A stretch of DNA of 64,000 nucleotides from DASPSM01 sp036008465 (GCA_036008465.1 DASYNP010000197.1:1-64000); one strand, 5' to 3'. Counted from the stretch's first letter, positions 1 through 9,147 are shown. Translations and numbers: made by a program. The notes: generated from the letters alone by a model not told the origin.

Positions 1-1
1 A

Positions 2-253
2 ACCGACGAGCACTCCCGCCAGGTGATTGGAAAATTCAATCCGCGGCGAGACCTCGGCGTCCCTTGGTTCGCGATCGCCGAGCCCGATGGGGCGGTTCTC
101 GTCACGAGTGTCGGACCATCGGGAAACATGGGGTTTCCCACAAGTGTCGAAGGCAAACGACTCCTGAAGACAATGCTCGACCGTACAGCCCGGCGGCTGA
201 CGGTCGCCGAGCGCGATCGGCTCTTCCAATCGATCTCGGCAGACACACCGTAG
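2..253 (+). CDS. Thioredoxin-like protein, C-terminal fragment
   Basis: The frame is open from the first bases of the window and ends at TAG 251-253, so the gene starts upstream of the window. The visible 83 residues include GVPWFAIAEPDG followed by a Gly/Phe-rich stretch (GNMGFP). This resembles the cis-Pro strand and C-terminal part of the thioredoxin-like domains common in secreted planctomycete proteins, where a V-P-W/T motif packs near the active site. The Cys pair, if there is one, would lie outside the window. The ATG at 23 is internal and unlikely to be the start, because the in-frame sequence before it reads as protein (TDEHSRQV). The function is inferred only from this tail. Confidence 0.55.
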   Translation, partial: TDEHSRQVIGKFNPRRDLGVPWFAIAEPDGAVLVTSVGPSGNMGFPTSVEGKRLLKTMLDRTARRLTVAERDRLFQSISADTP

Positions 254-376
254 GCCGTGAGACGTTGCACCTGTTAGGACGCGAGCTTGAGCGAATTAAA
301 TGGGATGGGAGTCGTTCTGCGCCCACTCCGATCAAATCACGACTCCGTTTTTCGTTCCACCTCGTACAATTGCGGT

Positions 377-1243
377 ATGGCCGACCCCCGCAAAAGTGTT
401 CATGAAAACGTGCCGGGCGATTTCTTCGTCGACACGACCTGCATCGACTGCGACACGTGCCGGCAGCTCGCGCCGGCGGTCTTTGCCGAAGGCCCCGGCA
501 CCGCGTACGTTCATCGTCAGCCGGGAGCCGTCGCTGATCGCCGTCAGGCACTGCGGGCCCTGCTCGCATGTCCGACCGGTTCGATCGGCGACCGGGCCGA
601 CGACGACCGCAAGGCGGTAATGGCCGATTTTCCGCTGCTCGTCGAGGAGCCGGTCTATTACTGCGGCTTCAACTCGCCCAAATCGTTCGGCGGGAACAGC
701 TATTTTATCGAGCACCCGGACGGCAACTGGCTCGTCGACTCGCCCAAATTTCTGCCGCAACTGGTGAAACGGTTGGCAGAGCGCGGCGGCATCGCCCACA
801 TCTTTCTCACGCACCGCGACGACGTGGCCGACGCCGATCGCTACGCTGCCCATTTTGCCGCCCGCCGCGTGATCCACCGCGCCGAGCTGTCGTCTCAGCC
901 GGGTGCGGAGCTCGTGCTCGAGGGAGACGAGCCGACGCAGTTGGCAGCCGATCTCGTCGCCATCCCGACGCCCGGCCATACGTCCGGCCACTGCTGCCTC
1001 CTCTTTCGCGGCCGCTTTCTCTTCACTGGCGACCATCTCGATTTCGACCGCGACACCAAGCGCCTGGCGGCATCGCGCGACTATTGCTGGTATTCTTGGC
1101 GTCGCCAGGGGGAGTCGATGCGGCGTTTGGCTGACCATCGCTTCGAGTGGGTGCTGCCCGGCCACGGTCAGAGCGTCCACTTGCCGGCCGACGAGATGCG
1201 CCGACAGCTACTCGATCTGGTCGACCGGATGGCCGGTTCTTAG
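377..1243 (+). CDS. Ferredoxin / metallo-beta-lactamase-fold fusion protein
   Basis: This 288-aa protein has an N-terminal ferredoxin-like segment (C22-x2-C25-x2-C28, then C65-P in a CPTGSI context) that should bind a 4Fe-4S cluster. An MBL-fold domain follows from about residue 85. MBL landmarks are THRDDVAD at 145-152, TPGHTSGH at 198-205, TGDHL at 217-221 and LPGHG at 260-264. The first motif is not the canonical HxHxDH: only the first His is kept. The fold is therefore clear, but the metal centre must be non-standard. It is probably a redox-linked hydrolase or oxidoreductase of unknown substrate. The ATG at 377 is chosen because the open frame upstream (from 287) has no ferredoxin-like sequence. 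It precedes a small membrane protein by 12 nt. Confidence 0.8.
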   Translation: MADPRKSVHENVPGDFFVDTTCIDCDTCRQLAPAVFAEGPGTAYVHRQPGAVADRRQALRALLACPTGSIGDRADDDRKAVMADFPLLVEEPVYYCGFNSPKSFGGNSYFIEHPDGNWLVDSPKFLPQLVKRLAERGGIAHIFLTHRDDVADADRYAAHFAARRVIHRAELSSQPGAELVLEGDEPTQLAADLVAIPTPGHTSGHCCLLFRGRFLFTGDHLDFDRDTKRLAASRDYCWYSWRRQGESMRRLADHRFEWVLPGHGQSVHLPADEMRRQLLDLVDRMAGS

Positions 1244-1255
1244 CGGAGTGGTGGG

Positions 1256-1606
1256 ATGGGCTGGTTTCGGCGTCGCGCTTGGTATCTGGCGTCCATCGCG
1301 ATTGCTCTGGCCGCGATCGCCTTCGAGTTCCAAGCGAAGGGTCTGATTGCCGACGGCGTAATCAGTACAGCCCGGGCCGGCCACGCGCGACGCGGGGGAG
1401 CCTCGCCGGAGGTCCTCGCGGCGATCACCGAGCACGGAAAGTCGCAGATGGAACGCGCGTCGTGGGTGGGCGCCCTCGGACTCTCGTTAGCGGTGATCTC
1501 GGCGGCCAGCTTCTTCATCTCCCGCGTGCGAACCGAGCCGGGACATCGCATCGTTCCGATCTGCGTCTGGATCCTCTATTTTTATTGCCTGCTGCTGAGC
1601 GTCTGA
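1256..1606 (+). CDS. Small membrane protein of unknown function
   Basis: This 116-aa protein has three hydrophobic stretches, at about residues 8-24, 68-88 and 97-114. A charged, Ala/Gly-rich middle segment (about 40-65) lies between the first two. I do not recognise a family. It sits 12 nt after the ferredoxin-MBL gene and 10 nt before the TTG start of the dehydratase gene, so the three plus-strand genes are probably co-transcribed. Inference: an inner-membrane protein of the same transcript, with no assignable role. Confidence 0.6.
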   Translation: MGWFRRRAWYLASIAIALAAIAFEFQAKGLIADGVISTARAGHARRGGASPEVLAAITEHGKSQMERASWVGALGLSLAVISAASFFISRVRTEPGHRIVPICVWILYFYCLLLSV

Positions 1607-1616
1607 GGATCGGGAC

Positions 1617-3383
1617 TTGAGCTTGCCGGCTTCCAGCCAACACTCCACCAAGCCGCCGCACGAGCTGCGCAGCGCCCGCTGGTTTGCCGGGCGCAACGAT
1701 ACGGCCTTTCAGCATCGGGCCGCGCTGCGGTCGATGGGCATCGACCCGGACGCGTATGCCGGACGGCCGGTGATTGGGATCGCCAACAGTTGGAGTCAGC
1801 TCAACAACTGCAACTCCAATCTCCGCGAGCTGGCTGGCGCCGTGAGCCGCGGTGTGCTGGCGGCCGGCGGATTGCCACTCGAGTTTCCGACGCTGTCTCT
1901 GGGCGAAGAGTTCATGAAGCCTTCGGCCATGCTCTATCGCAACTTGATGGCGATGGAGGTCGAGGAAACGCTGCGGGCCAACCCGATCGATGGTGTGGTC
2001 CTCCTTTGCAACTGCGACAAAACGACGCCGGCCCAGCTCATGGCGGCGGCGAGCGCGGACCTGCCGGCGATCCAGCTGAACGGCGGGCCGCGGACAACCG
2101 GTCGCTGGCGCGGAACAGAGGTCGGCACCGGCACCGATCTCTGGAAGTATTGGGACGAGCTGCGCGCGGGCCGAATCAGCGAACAGGACTTCCGCGAGCT
2201 CGAAGCCTGTTACGGCTGTTCGGCCGGGGCGTGCAACACGATGGGGACCGCCTCGACGATGACGGCTCTGTCCGAAGCCCTGGGAATGATGCTGCCCGGC
2301 ACCTCGGCCATTCCCGCAACCGACGCGCGCCGCGTGGCAGCGGCCGAGGCAACGGGCCGCCGCATTGTCGGGCTCGTGGAAGAAGACCTGCGTCCCTCGC
2401 AGATTCTTACGCGCGCGGCATTCGACAATGCCATTCGTACATTGCACGCACTGGGCGGCTCGACCAACGCGGTGATTCACCTGATCGCCATTGCCGGTCG
2501 GCGGAACATCGATCTCACATTAGATCGCTTCGACGAGCTGGCTGAGACGACCCCCCTCTTGGCAAATCTGAGTCCCTCAGGCCAGCACCTCATGGAGGCT
2601 TTTTATGCCGCGGGTGGGCTGCCGGCGCTCTTGGCAGAGATCCGCGATCTTTTGCAGCTCGACTGTCTGACTGTGACCGGCCGGCCGCTGGGCGATTCGC
2701 TGGCGTCCGCCCGCTCGTTCGATCGCGACGTCATTCGCCCTCGCTCCGAAGCGTTGCGGGAAAGCGGGGCGCTCGCCGTCGTCCGCGGTAACCTGGCTCC
2801 CCACGGTGCGGTCATCAAAACGTCGGCCGCGACGGCCAGGCTGCTCAAGCACCGCGGCCCAGCGGTCGTGTTCGAGAGTTATGACGATATGCTGGCCCGC
2901 GTGAACGATCCGACCTTGAACGTAACTCGCGAGAGCGTGCTTATACTCCGCAACGCGGGCCCGAAAGGCGTGCCCGGGTTTCCGGAGTGGGGCATGATTC
3001 CCGTCCCCCTTAAGCTTCTTGAGCAGGGGATTACCGACATTGTGCGGATCAGTGATTCGCGAATGAGCGGCACCGGCTACGGCACGGTCGTGCTGCATGT
3101 TTCACCTGAAGCGGCCGCCGGCGGTCCGCTGGCCCTCGTGCATGACGGCGACCTCATTGAGCTGGACGTCGAAAACCGGCGTCTGGAACTGATGATCGAA
3201 CCGGCGGAGTTCGACCGCCGCGGAAAGACCTGGAAACCGCCGACCTCACCGCACACGCGTGGGTATCCCCGCTTTTACATCGACCACGTCCTGCAGCCGC
3301 ACGAGGGAGCGGACTTCGATTTCCTCCGCCCGCGCAGCGACGCCGAGCTGCGATTCATCGAACCGACTGTCGGCCGCTCGTGA
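1617..3383 (+). CDS. IlvD/Edd family dehydratase (sugar-acid or dihydroxy-acid)
   Basis: This 588-aa protein matches the usual length of IlvD/Edd dehydratases, which remove water from 2,3-dihydroxy acids or aldonic acids using an Fe-S cluster. The three cluster-binding Cys regions are visible: NNCNSN near residue 63, CNCDKT near 130 and CYGCSAGACNTMGTAS near 200. The C-terminal RISDSRMSGTGYG carries the catalytic Ser. Overall style (WKPP, RGYPRFYIDHVLQ) is closer to pentonate dehydratases such as L-arabinonate or xylonate dehydratase than to biosynthetic IlvD, but substrate cannot be read from sequence. The start is TTG at 1617, preceded by GAGG 8-11 nt upstream. No other sugar-acid pathway gene is adjacent. 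Confidence 0.85.
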   Translation: MSLPASSQHSTKPPHELRSARWFAGRNDTAFQHRAALRSMGIDPDAYAGRPVIGIANSWSQLNNCNSNLRELAGAVSRGVLAAGGLPLEFPTLSLGEEFMKPSAMLYRNLMAMEVEETLRANPIDGVVLLCNCDKTTPAQLMAAASADLPAIQLNGGPRTTGRWRGTEVGTGTDLWKYWDELRAGRISEQDFRELEACYGCSAGACNTMGTASTMTALSEALGMMLPGTSAIPATDARRVAAAEATGRRIVGLVEEDLRPSQILTRAAFDNAIRTLHALGGSTNAVIHLIAIAGRRNIDLTLDRFDELAETTPLLANLSPSGQHLMEAFYAAGGLPALLAEIRDLLQLDCLTVTGRPLGDSLASARSFDRDVIRPRSEALRESGALAVVRGNLAPHGAVIKTSAATARLLKHRGPAVVFESYDDMLARVNDPTLNVTRESVLILRNAGPKGVPGFPEWGMIPVPLKLLEQGITDIVRISDSRMSGTGYGTVVLHVSPEAAAGGPLALVHDGDLIELDVENRRLELMIEPAEFDRRGKTWKPPTSPHTRGYPRFYIDHVLQPHEGADFDFLRPRSDAELRFIEPTVGRS

Positions 3384-3456
3384 GTGACGGCTGGCGGCGA
3401 ACTTGTTGAAGTGGTCTGCTGGGACGAGCTGCCCGCGGAATCGTAGCCGCGTTCCT

Positions 3457-3531
3457 TTTCCCAAACCGACGACTTGTCGTCGGTTCTTCCCGCGTGCGCC
3501 GGATCCGACGACAAGTCGTCGGCTTGGGAAA
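3457..3531. repeat. Nested inverted repeat between convergent genes
   Basis: Two 27-nt arms, 3457-3483 and 3505-3531, are reverse complements except for one base, separated by 21 nt. Each arm itself holds an 18-nt near-palindrome (CCGACGACTTGTCGTCGG at 3466-3483; its exact reverse complement at 3505-3522). The element lies between the stop of the dehydratase (plus) and the stop of the FAD oxidoreductase (minus), where it could act as a bidirectional terminator or be a REP-like dispersed element. There is no U-run typical of an intrinsic terminator. Confidence 0.8.
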
Positions 3532-3597
3532 GGTGTGGCCGGGTCCGTTTTCCCGCGCCTAACACGCCAGCCACGTCAATCGCCGGTTGCGAGCACG

Positions 3598-4794
3598 TCA
3601 CTGGGCCGGCAGTTTGCCTTTGAGGTCGGCGGCCTTGAACGGACCCCGCTCAGCGATCAGACGACGCGCGGCGTCGACTTGCTCCCAGACATTCCACAAG
3701 AGCACACCGCGCACGCGTCCTTCGCGCAGGTAGTAAACCACGCCTTTGCGGAACGGCTCCTGCCAATCGGCGAACGTCTCCAGCTTCGAGTCCGTCTCGC
3801 CGACGGCTTCGTATCCCAGGTCGAACAAGTCGGAATAGAAATAGGGGAGGTGATCGTAAGAGACCGTCTTGCCGGCCATTGATTGGCCCGCGAGCCGGCC
3901 CATCGTGTTGGCGTTATCTTCGTGTTCGACGCGCCTCCGTTTCTCCAAAACGCGATCCTCAAAATTGGCGACGTCGCCTGCCGCGAAGATGTTCGGATCG
4001 CTGGTCCGCAGGGCCGAATCGACCCAGATGCCATTCTCGACCTTGAGCCCCGCTTGTTGCGCAAGTTCCGTATTCGGAACAATGCCGATGCCGGCAAGGA
4101 CCCCGTCGGCCGAAAGCGTCGTCGCCTTTTTCGTGGCGGGATTTTCGATCGCAAGGGTGATCTGCTCTGCTTGGGACTGCAGGCCGACGCACCGCCGGCC
4201 GTTCAGGACCTCGACTCCCTTTTTGCGGTAGTAGTCGGTTACGTACGCCGCCAGGTCAGTGGGAAATATCCGGGCGCAGATCGCGTCCTCGGGAATGATC
4301 AGCGAGACCTGCTTGCCGTTCATCGCCAATGCGGCCGCGATCTCGGAACCGATGAACCCGCCTCCGATGACCGCGAACCGATTGCGTTTCTCCGCGAGGG
4401 CCCGCACGCGCTCGTAGTCGGCGAGCGTGCGATAGTAGATGATCTCTTCGCCGCCAAACTCCAGGCGTCGCGGCGTGCCACCGGTCGCGAGGAGCAGTTT
4501 TTCGTATTGATACGCGGTCCCTTGGTCGTCAGTGACCCGTTTGTTGCGAGGATCCAACTCCCGCGCGGTCCGACCCGTGTGCAGCGTCGTCACGGTTCGA
4601 TCGGTCTTCCGCCAAATGCTCGACAGAGGCTTGCCCTTCCAAAGCCCTTTCGTCAGCGGAGGGCGGTTGTACGGAGGTTGCGGTTCATCGCCGATCAGCC
4701 CCACCGAGCCCGTTTGATCGACCTCGCGGATTCCTTGGAGGGCCGCATCCGCAGTCATTCCGCCGCCTACGATGAGGTACTTGTAGCTTGGCAT
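3598..4794 (-). CDS. AIF-like FAD-dependent NAD(P)H oxidoreductase
   Basis: This 398-aa flavoprotein belongs to the pyridine nucleotide-disulfide oxidoreductase fold. An N-terminal FAD-binding segment (YLIVGGGMTADAALQGI) is followed by a second Rossmann motif for NAD(P)H (FAVIGGGFIGSEIAAAL, about 140-156) and the FAD-contacting TSDPNIFAAGDVA near 270. The variant GGGMTADAA dinucleotide motif and the C-terminal FYSDLFDLGYEAVGE resemble apoptosis-inducing-factor-type and rubredoxin/ferredoxin reductases. No redox Cys pair is present, so it is not a disulfide reductase. It likely passes electrons from NAD(P)H to a ferredoxin, rubredoxin or oxygenase partner. It is monocistronic as seen here. Confidence 0.85.
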   Translation of the reverse strand: MPSYKYLIVGGGMTADAALQGIREVDQTGSVGLIGDEPQPPYNRPPLTKGLWKGKPLSSIWRKTDRTVTTLHTGRTARELDPRNKRVTDDQGTAYQYEKLLLATGGTPRRLEFGGEEIIYYRTLADYERVRALAEKRNRFAVIGGGFIGSEIAAALAMNGKQVSLIIPEDAICARIFPTDLAAYVTDYYRKKGVEVLNGRRCVGLQSQAEQITLAIENPATKKATTLSADGVLAGIGIVPNTELAQQAGLKVENGIWVDSALRTSDPNIFAAGDVANFEDRVLEKRRRVEHEDNANTMGRLAGQSMAGKTVSYDHLPYFYSDLFDLGYEAVGETDSKLETFADWQEPFRKGVVYYLREGRVRGVLLWNVWEQVDAARRLIAERGPFKAADLKGKLPAQ

Positions 4795-4952
4795 GGCGTT
4801 CCCCCCTTTGGCGCCGTCCTAAAGACGTGCGCACCGACTCAGTAATTTCGCGACTGCGGAGAACAACTGTGCGAATGATGTGCCGTACGAAATTCCGATA
4901 ACGTAACCGCCTAGCGAAGCCCGGCCGACTCCTCGCTGCATCAACGGGCGGT

Positions 4953-5840
4953 CTATTCGTCGAGCAGAAAGTGTATGAACGGCTCAGATTCGTAAAGCGG
5001 CGTGCCGCCGTGCCCGAGACCCGGGAGCAGGACGACTTGGGCCGAGCCGCCCAGCTTCTTGTAACGAGCGGCCAGCTCGAGCGAATTGGCCTTCATCGGG
5101 ACCAGGTCGTCCTTATCGCCGTGGAGATGCAGAATCTTCACGCCGGCCGCTGCGAGCGGACGCAGGTTGTCGATCGGGTTGAATTCCGAGACGCGGCCGG
5201 AGAGTTGCTCGAGCGAAAGGCCGTAATCCAACCCGCGCTCCGGAAAGGCGACGACGTTTGGAAGCAGGGGCCAGGTCCGAAAATCGGTGGCCGGGCAGAT
5301 GCCTGCAATGCGATCGACACAATCCGGATGTCGGAACGCCCAGGCGTACGCGATCAGCCCGCCATTACTCTGGCCAATCAGCCGCGCCCGGCGATTGAGC
5401 CCATGCTGCGAGACGAGCAATTCATAGAACTCGTGGCAAACCTCGGCAGCCGAGGGACTGCCGCACGATGTCCCGACGTCGATTCCCGCGACGTGGAAGC
5501 CGGCCGCCAGCAACTTGTCGACATAAAAGCGATGCTGCAGCCGGCCATGACCGTCGTTGATCGAAAGCCAAAAGGGGAACGTCCAGACCCAACGTTTTTG
5601 CGGATCGACTTTGCCCGTCGGCTCGACGACGTAGGCCATCCGCCCGCGCACGCGAAGCTCGATCAGTTTTCCGAATTGATAGGTGCCGGCGATTTTTGTC
5701 GGAATCATTTTGCGCACGTACTCGGCGTGCGCCTGCGATTCCTGCTTCGAGTCTCCGCCGCGAGCCAAACCGCCCGCGAGCATGAGACCGGCGATAACCA
5801 CCGCCCGCGTGCACCAACGAATCGCGAATTGTGCAATCAC
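4953..5840 (-). CDS. Secreted alpha/beta hydrolase
   Basis: This 295-aa protein has an N-terminal signal peptide (hydrophobic 13-26, then GGLARGG). The alpha/beta-hydrolase triad is visible: nucleophile S158 in GQSNGG, acid D244/D245 in HGDKDDLVP, and H277 in GLGHGG. It is likely an esterase or S9-like peptidase acting outside the cytoplasm; substrate is unknown. Its ATG overlaps the stop of the upstream carboxypeptidase-reg/thioredoxin gene by 4 nt, so it is the last gene of a translationally coupled pair. Confidence 0.85.
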   Translation of the reverse strand: MIAQFAIRWCTRAVVIAGLMLAGGLARGGDSKQESQAHAEYVRKMIPTKIAGTYQFGKLIELRVRGRMAYVVEPTGKVDPQKRWVWTFPFWLSINDGHGRLQHRFYVDKLLAAGFHVAGIDVGTSCGSPSAAEVCHEFYELLVSQHGLNRRARLIGQSNGGLIAYAWAFRHPDCVDRIAGICPATDFRTWPLLPNVVAFPERGLDYGLSLEQLSGRVSEFNPIDNLRPLAAAGVKILHLHGDKDDLVPMKANSLELAARYKKLGGSAQVVLLPGLGHGGTPLYESEPFIHFLLDE

Positions 5841-8656
5841 TTGTGCAAGAGCTCCGAAAGCCTCTTTTTTGTGCCGCTGACATCGCGAGGATCGAGCTGC
5901 GCGACGATCTTTCCTTGCTGATCGATCAAGAGCGTCGTGGGGAATGCGGTAATCCCATAGTCGGCGATGACCTGGGCGTTGGCTGAGTTCTTGGTTCCCT
6001 CAATCTTGGTGAGACCGCCGCCGGCGACAGCCAAATGAAACGGCAGCACCCTGCCCTTCCAAAATTGCTTCTTCGCCGACTCGGTTCTGTCCCGCAACTG
6101 CGCCACGTTTTTCACGGTGCCGTCATGAACGGCAATGATTGCCACGTCCTTTTGGGGATACTCGTCGTAGATCTTCATGAGGCTGGGCATCGATGCGAGG
6201 CAGGGTCCGCACCAATATCCCCAGAAGTCCAAAATGACAACCTTACCCCGCAAATCGGCGAGCTTGAGTGGAGCCCCATTTCCCCAGTCGGCGATTCCCC
6301 GGAGCTCGGGAGCGGGTTTTCCGATCAAGGTTGCCAGCCGAGTTGGGATAAGTGTGATGAGACCCAGGTTGAGCTGCTCTTGGTTGGCCTTCACCGTGAA
6401 TTTGACAAATTGCGGGGTCGAGATTGTATTGTCGACGGTGAGGGTGTATTCGCCCGTTGGCAATTGCAAATCGATCCGATCATCGACGACTGGAGCTGAC
6501 GCCAAGAGAAATCCCCCGCTCTGCAGATGCACGTGCGTCGCGGAATCGCGGTCGGGCAGTTTTTTATTCGAGATCGATGCCGTCGTGTCGCAGAACGGTG
6601 AAAGACGCAGCGTGATGTCCGGAGACTGCAGGTCGGCGTAGAGCACGCCGATGGCGCCCTCCTCCCGATCGGGATTCCGTGCCACAGCCAGCGCAATCGT
6701 CGAATGTTGATCGAACAGCTTTTTTCCCGAAATGGAGACGACTCCGTCCGCTCCCGTGGTAAATTGCTCACCGTCCAAGGATTCGTGGTCGAGGCGCTTC
6801 GCCAGCCCGCTGGGACTGCCCACCAGTGCGGAGAAACCGCGTGACGCGAGAGCGCCTGCCTGTTTTACGACAGTCAAACGTTGGTGGGCGGCCGGTGCTC
6901 CGGCATGATCGAGCAGTTTGACGCGAAACGTGCGCACAGCCAGCAGGGGCGCGACCGGCTCCGCAGACGGTGCCACGCGTAGCTCGATTCCCTCGCGGAC
7001 CTCGGCGGGCTTGAGATCGACCTCGACGGAGGTGCGACCGGGAGCATCTGTGGCCGCCAACCAGAACGGGCTGACCTGAATGCACTGCTTGCCGGGGCGA
7101 ATGAACTTGAGCTCGAACGAACCGTCCGAGCGCACTTTCACCGTCGGGTCATAGTAACGATTTTCGCGCAAATCCATGGGCTCCGAGCGAACCTCACGGT
7201 TGCCAACCACGCGCCCGCCATCGGCGACGACTCGTCCACGGACCGTGGCCCCGCGCGTCAGTTTGAAATCAAAGTTCTCAAACCGCTGGCCCGGTTTCGT
7301 CTTAATCGGTTCCGATACCGCGTTGGCCCATTTGCGCCAACGGCCGAAATCGCCATCGTGTGCGACTAGGTTGTAGAGGAAGCTGTTCCCGGCCGGCATC
7401 ACGTCACGGTAACTGCCGTCAGATGCCGTTTTCACGCTGTACCGCGTATCGCCGGTGAGTGAGTTTCCGCTGCCCGTTTTGGCGGGCGCGACCGTGGCCG
7501 CAAACACGGGATTGCCGTCCGGATCGTAGACGTGGCCGGAGAAGACAACTCCTTTTTCCACCTCGATGGTGACCGGCTGCATGCCGATCGACAGCTCGAA
7601 GGTCAAGCCGTCGAAATTACGCTGCCAGCCAGACTGCTCGATCGTCTTGCGTTCCCATTCGTTGACGGATTGGGCAGACCACCACCGACCCAGATCGCCG
7701 TGGTCGTAGTAAGTCATGCCGCGAAACTGCTTAGGCTCGCCGTGTCCGACGTTGAACTCATACTTTCCCGGCAACATGCCTTCGATCACGATCTTGCCCT
7801 GCGTGTCCGACACGCCGCGAATCTTGCTGTCGCGCCAATTGAAGAGGACCAGCTTTTCCACGGGTTGGTGCGTGTTGGCATCGACGACTTTGGCCTCGAA
7901 GCGCACGCCGGGCTTCAAGTCGATATCGATATTCTGTGATTTGTCCGTGAGGACGGAGACGCCGGTTAGTCTTGTACTGCCCACGCCCTCCACGGCGACC
8001 TGAATCTCATAAGTGCTCGGAAAGAGGTAGAGCCGGTAATGGCCCTTGGCGTCACTCACAGTCGAAGTTGAGACGCCGCTGAAGATAAAACCGTTGCCTT
8101 GAAAGGCGGCTTGCTCGCCTTTGATTATCGCCCCGGCGATCGGCTTTCCCTTCGGGCTTCGCACTGTCCCCTCGAGATAAGTCTTATTGCCCAACGTGAC
8201 GACAAAGTTCTTCTGGCCGCGCGGCTGCTGAGGGATGTAGTGTGGTGAATAGCCCGGCTTGCTAAAGCGGATCTCCACGTATTGGTCGTCGTTGCTGCCG
8301 GGCTTGAGGCGAAACACCCCATTGGCGTCGGTTCTTGTCTCGTCGCCCGGATACCAGGTCCACGCGTCGACCACAACGTCGGCCAGGGGCTTCCCTTGCG
8401 AGTCGACAACAACCCCGGCGATCTCATTCGGGGCCACGTCTTGCGGCAGCTTGAGCTGTCGCGCGTCCGAGCGGGAATCCGACGCCTGATCGGATTTCTT
8501 GGCTGACGGCGAAGGCGGCGATTGTGCCGCTGGCGCAGCAGCCGGCGGCTTTTTCTCTTGAGGGCAGGCCGGCAACGAACAGATCAATACAAGCCCACAG
8601 CCGAGCGCGCCCCGGATCGTCGATCTTGGCAGTGTCGCGTTCCGATTGGCCACCAT
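5837..8656 (-). CDS. Carboxypeptidase-regulatory-like / TlpA thioredoxin lipoprotein
   Basis: This 939-aa protein starts with a lipoprotein signal (LPAC, lipidated Cys probably C31). A Lys/Pro/Ala-rich linker leads into several carboxypeptidase-regulatory-like beta-sandwich repeats; recurring IAGVVVDSQGKPLADV-type openings lie near 80, 165, 350 and 440. The protein ends in a TlpA/ResA-type thioredoxin domain with WCGPC (C816, C819) and a cis-Pro region (FPTT, about 905-908). It should be anchored on the periplasmic face of a membrane, where it reduces or isomerises disulfides while the beta-domains bind partners or the envelope. The start is supported by GGAG 7 nt upstream. It overlaps the downstream hydrolase gene by 4 nt, which suggests a shared extracytoplasmic function. 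Confidence 0.88.
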   Translation of the reverse strand: MVANRNATLPRSTIRGALGCGLVLICSLPACPQEKKPPAAAPAAQSPPSPSAKKSDQASDSRSDARQLKLPQDVAPNEIAGVVVDSQGKPLADVVVDAWTWYPGDETRTDANGVFRLKPGSNDDQYVEIRFSKPGYSPHYIPQQPRGQKNFVVTLGNKTYLEGTVRSPKGKPIAGAIIKGEQAAFQGNGFIFSGVSTSTVSDAKGHYRLYLFPSTYEIQVAVEGVGSTRLTGVSVLTDKSQNIDIDLKPGVRFEAKVVDANTHQPVEKLVLFNWRDSKIRGVSDTQGKIVIEGMLPGKYEFNVGHGEPKQFRGMTYYDHGDLGRWWSAQSVNEWERKTIEQSGWQRNFDGLTFELSIGMQPVTIEVEKGVVFSGHVYDPDGNPVFAATVAPAKTGSGNSLTGDTRYSVKTASDGSYRDVMPAGNSFLYNLVAHDGDFGRWRKWANAVSEPIKTKPGQRFENFDFKLTRGATVRGRVVADGGRVVGNREVRSEPMDLRENRYYDPTVKVRSDGSFELKFIRPGKQCIQVSPFWLAATDAPGRTSVEVDLKPAEVREGIELRVAPSAEPVAPLLAVRTFRVKLLDHAGAPAAHQRLTVVKQAGALASRGFSALVGSPSGLAKRLDHESLDGEQFTTGADGVVSISGKKLFDQHSTIALAVARNPDREEGAIGVLYADLQSPDITLRLSPFCDTTASISNKKLPDRDSATHVHLQSGGFLLASAPVVDDRIDLQLPTGEYTLTVDNTISTPQFVKFTVKANQEQLNLGLITLIPTRLATLIGKPAPELRGIADWGNGAPLKLADLRGKVVILDFWGYWCGPCLASMPSLMKIYDEYPQKDVAIIAVHDGTVKNVAQLRDRTESAKKQFWKGRVLPFHLAVAGGGLTKIEGTKNSANAQVIADYGITAFPTTLLIDQQGKIVAQLDPRDVSGTKKRLSELLHK

Positions 8657-8690
8657 TGCAAGTCTCCGTTTAGGCGCCCCGGAGCCAACG

Positions 8691-9029
8691 TCAGGTGTTC
8701 ACATCTTCGACCAGTTCTTCCGGCGCGCGATTGCGCCAAGCAGTGACCATTGCCGTCGACAGAATCGCTTTTGTTGTCGGCTTGAGTCGGACGTTGGTAC
8801 AGCCTTGCTTGCCCCACGCGCCCTTCACAGGCACGAAGATCGAGGGTTTGTCTCGCACGAACTGCCGCTGCTGCTCGGGAGTCAACTTCAACATCCCCCA
8901 ACTGTCATCGGGAGCGCCCAGCGTTGCAAAGATTTTGCCGCCGACGCGAAAGTCGGGATGTCCCATATGGGCCTTCTCGAGAACTCCCGGAAGGCCGAGC
9001 GCCAAGCGGCGAAACTGATCGGCGGTCAT
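8691..9029 (-). CDS. MmcQ/YjbR family protein
   Basis: This 112-aa protein has the typical features of the MmcQ/YjbR family. The N-terminal helix is MTADQFRRLALGLPGV, followed by HPDFRVGGKIFATL and LKLTPEQQ, with a conserved VR/LK strand region and a C-terminal helix (VTAWRNRAPEELVE). The family has a CyaY-like fold and is often described as DNA-binding, but its molecular role is poorly defined. It lies 34 nt upstream of the carboxypeptidase-reg/thioredoxin gene on the same strand. The two may share a transcript without an obvious functional link. Confidence 0.85.
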   Translation of the reverse strand: MTADQFRRLALGLPGVLEKAHMGHPDFRVGGKIFATLGAPDDSWGMLKLTPEQQRQFVRDKPSIFVPVKGAWGKQGCTNVRLKPTTKAILSTAMVTAWRNRAPEELVEDVNT

Positions 9030-9147
9030 CGGAGCACCGGTTTCAGGACGCCCAACACGATGCGCGACGCGAGCAATTTGGTTTCATAAAACCGTGAGCG
9101 ATCGCTCGAAGGTCATTCTACGATCGACGAGTCAACAGCGGTACCAA

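Noticed and set aside
23..253. Complete 76-residue gene starting at ATG 23
   Set aside because: The frame is already open at the window edge and the upstream codons fit the same domain, so it is a truncated larger gene.
3466..3522. Short CRISPR-like repeat pair
   Set aside because: Only two units, inverted and not direct, with no regular spacers.
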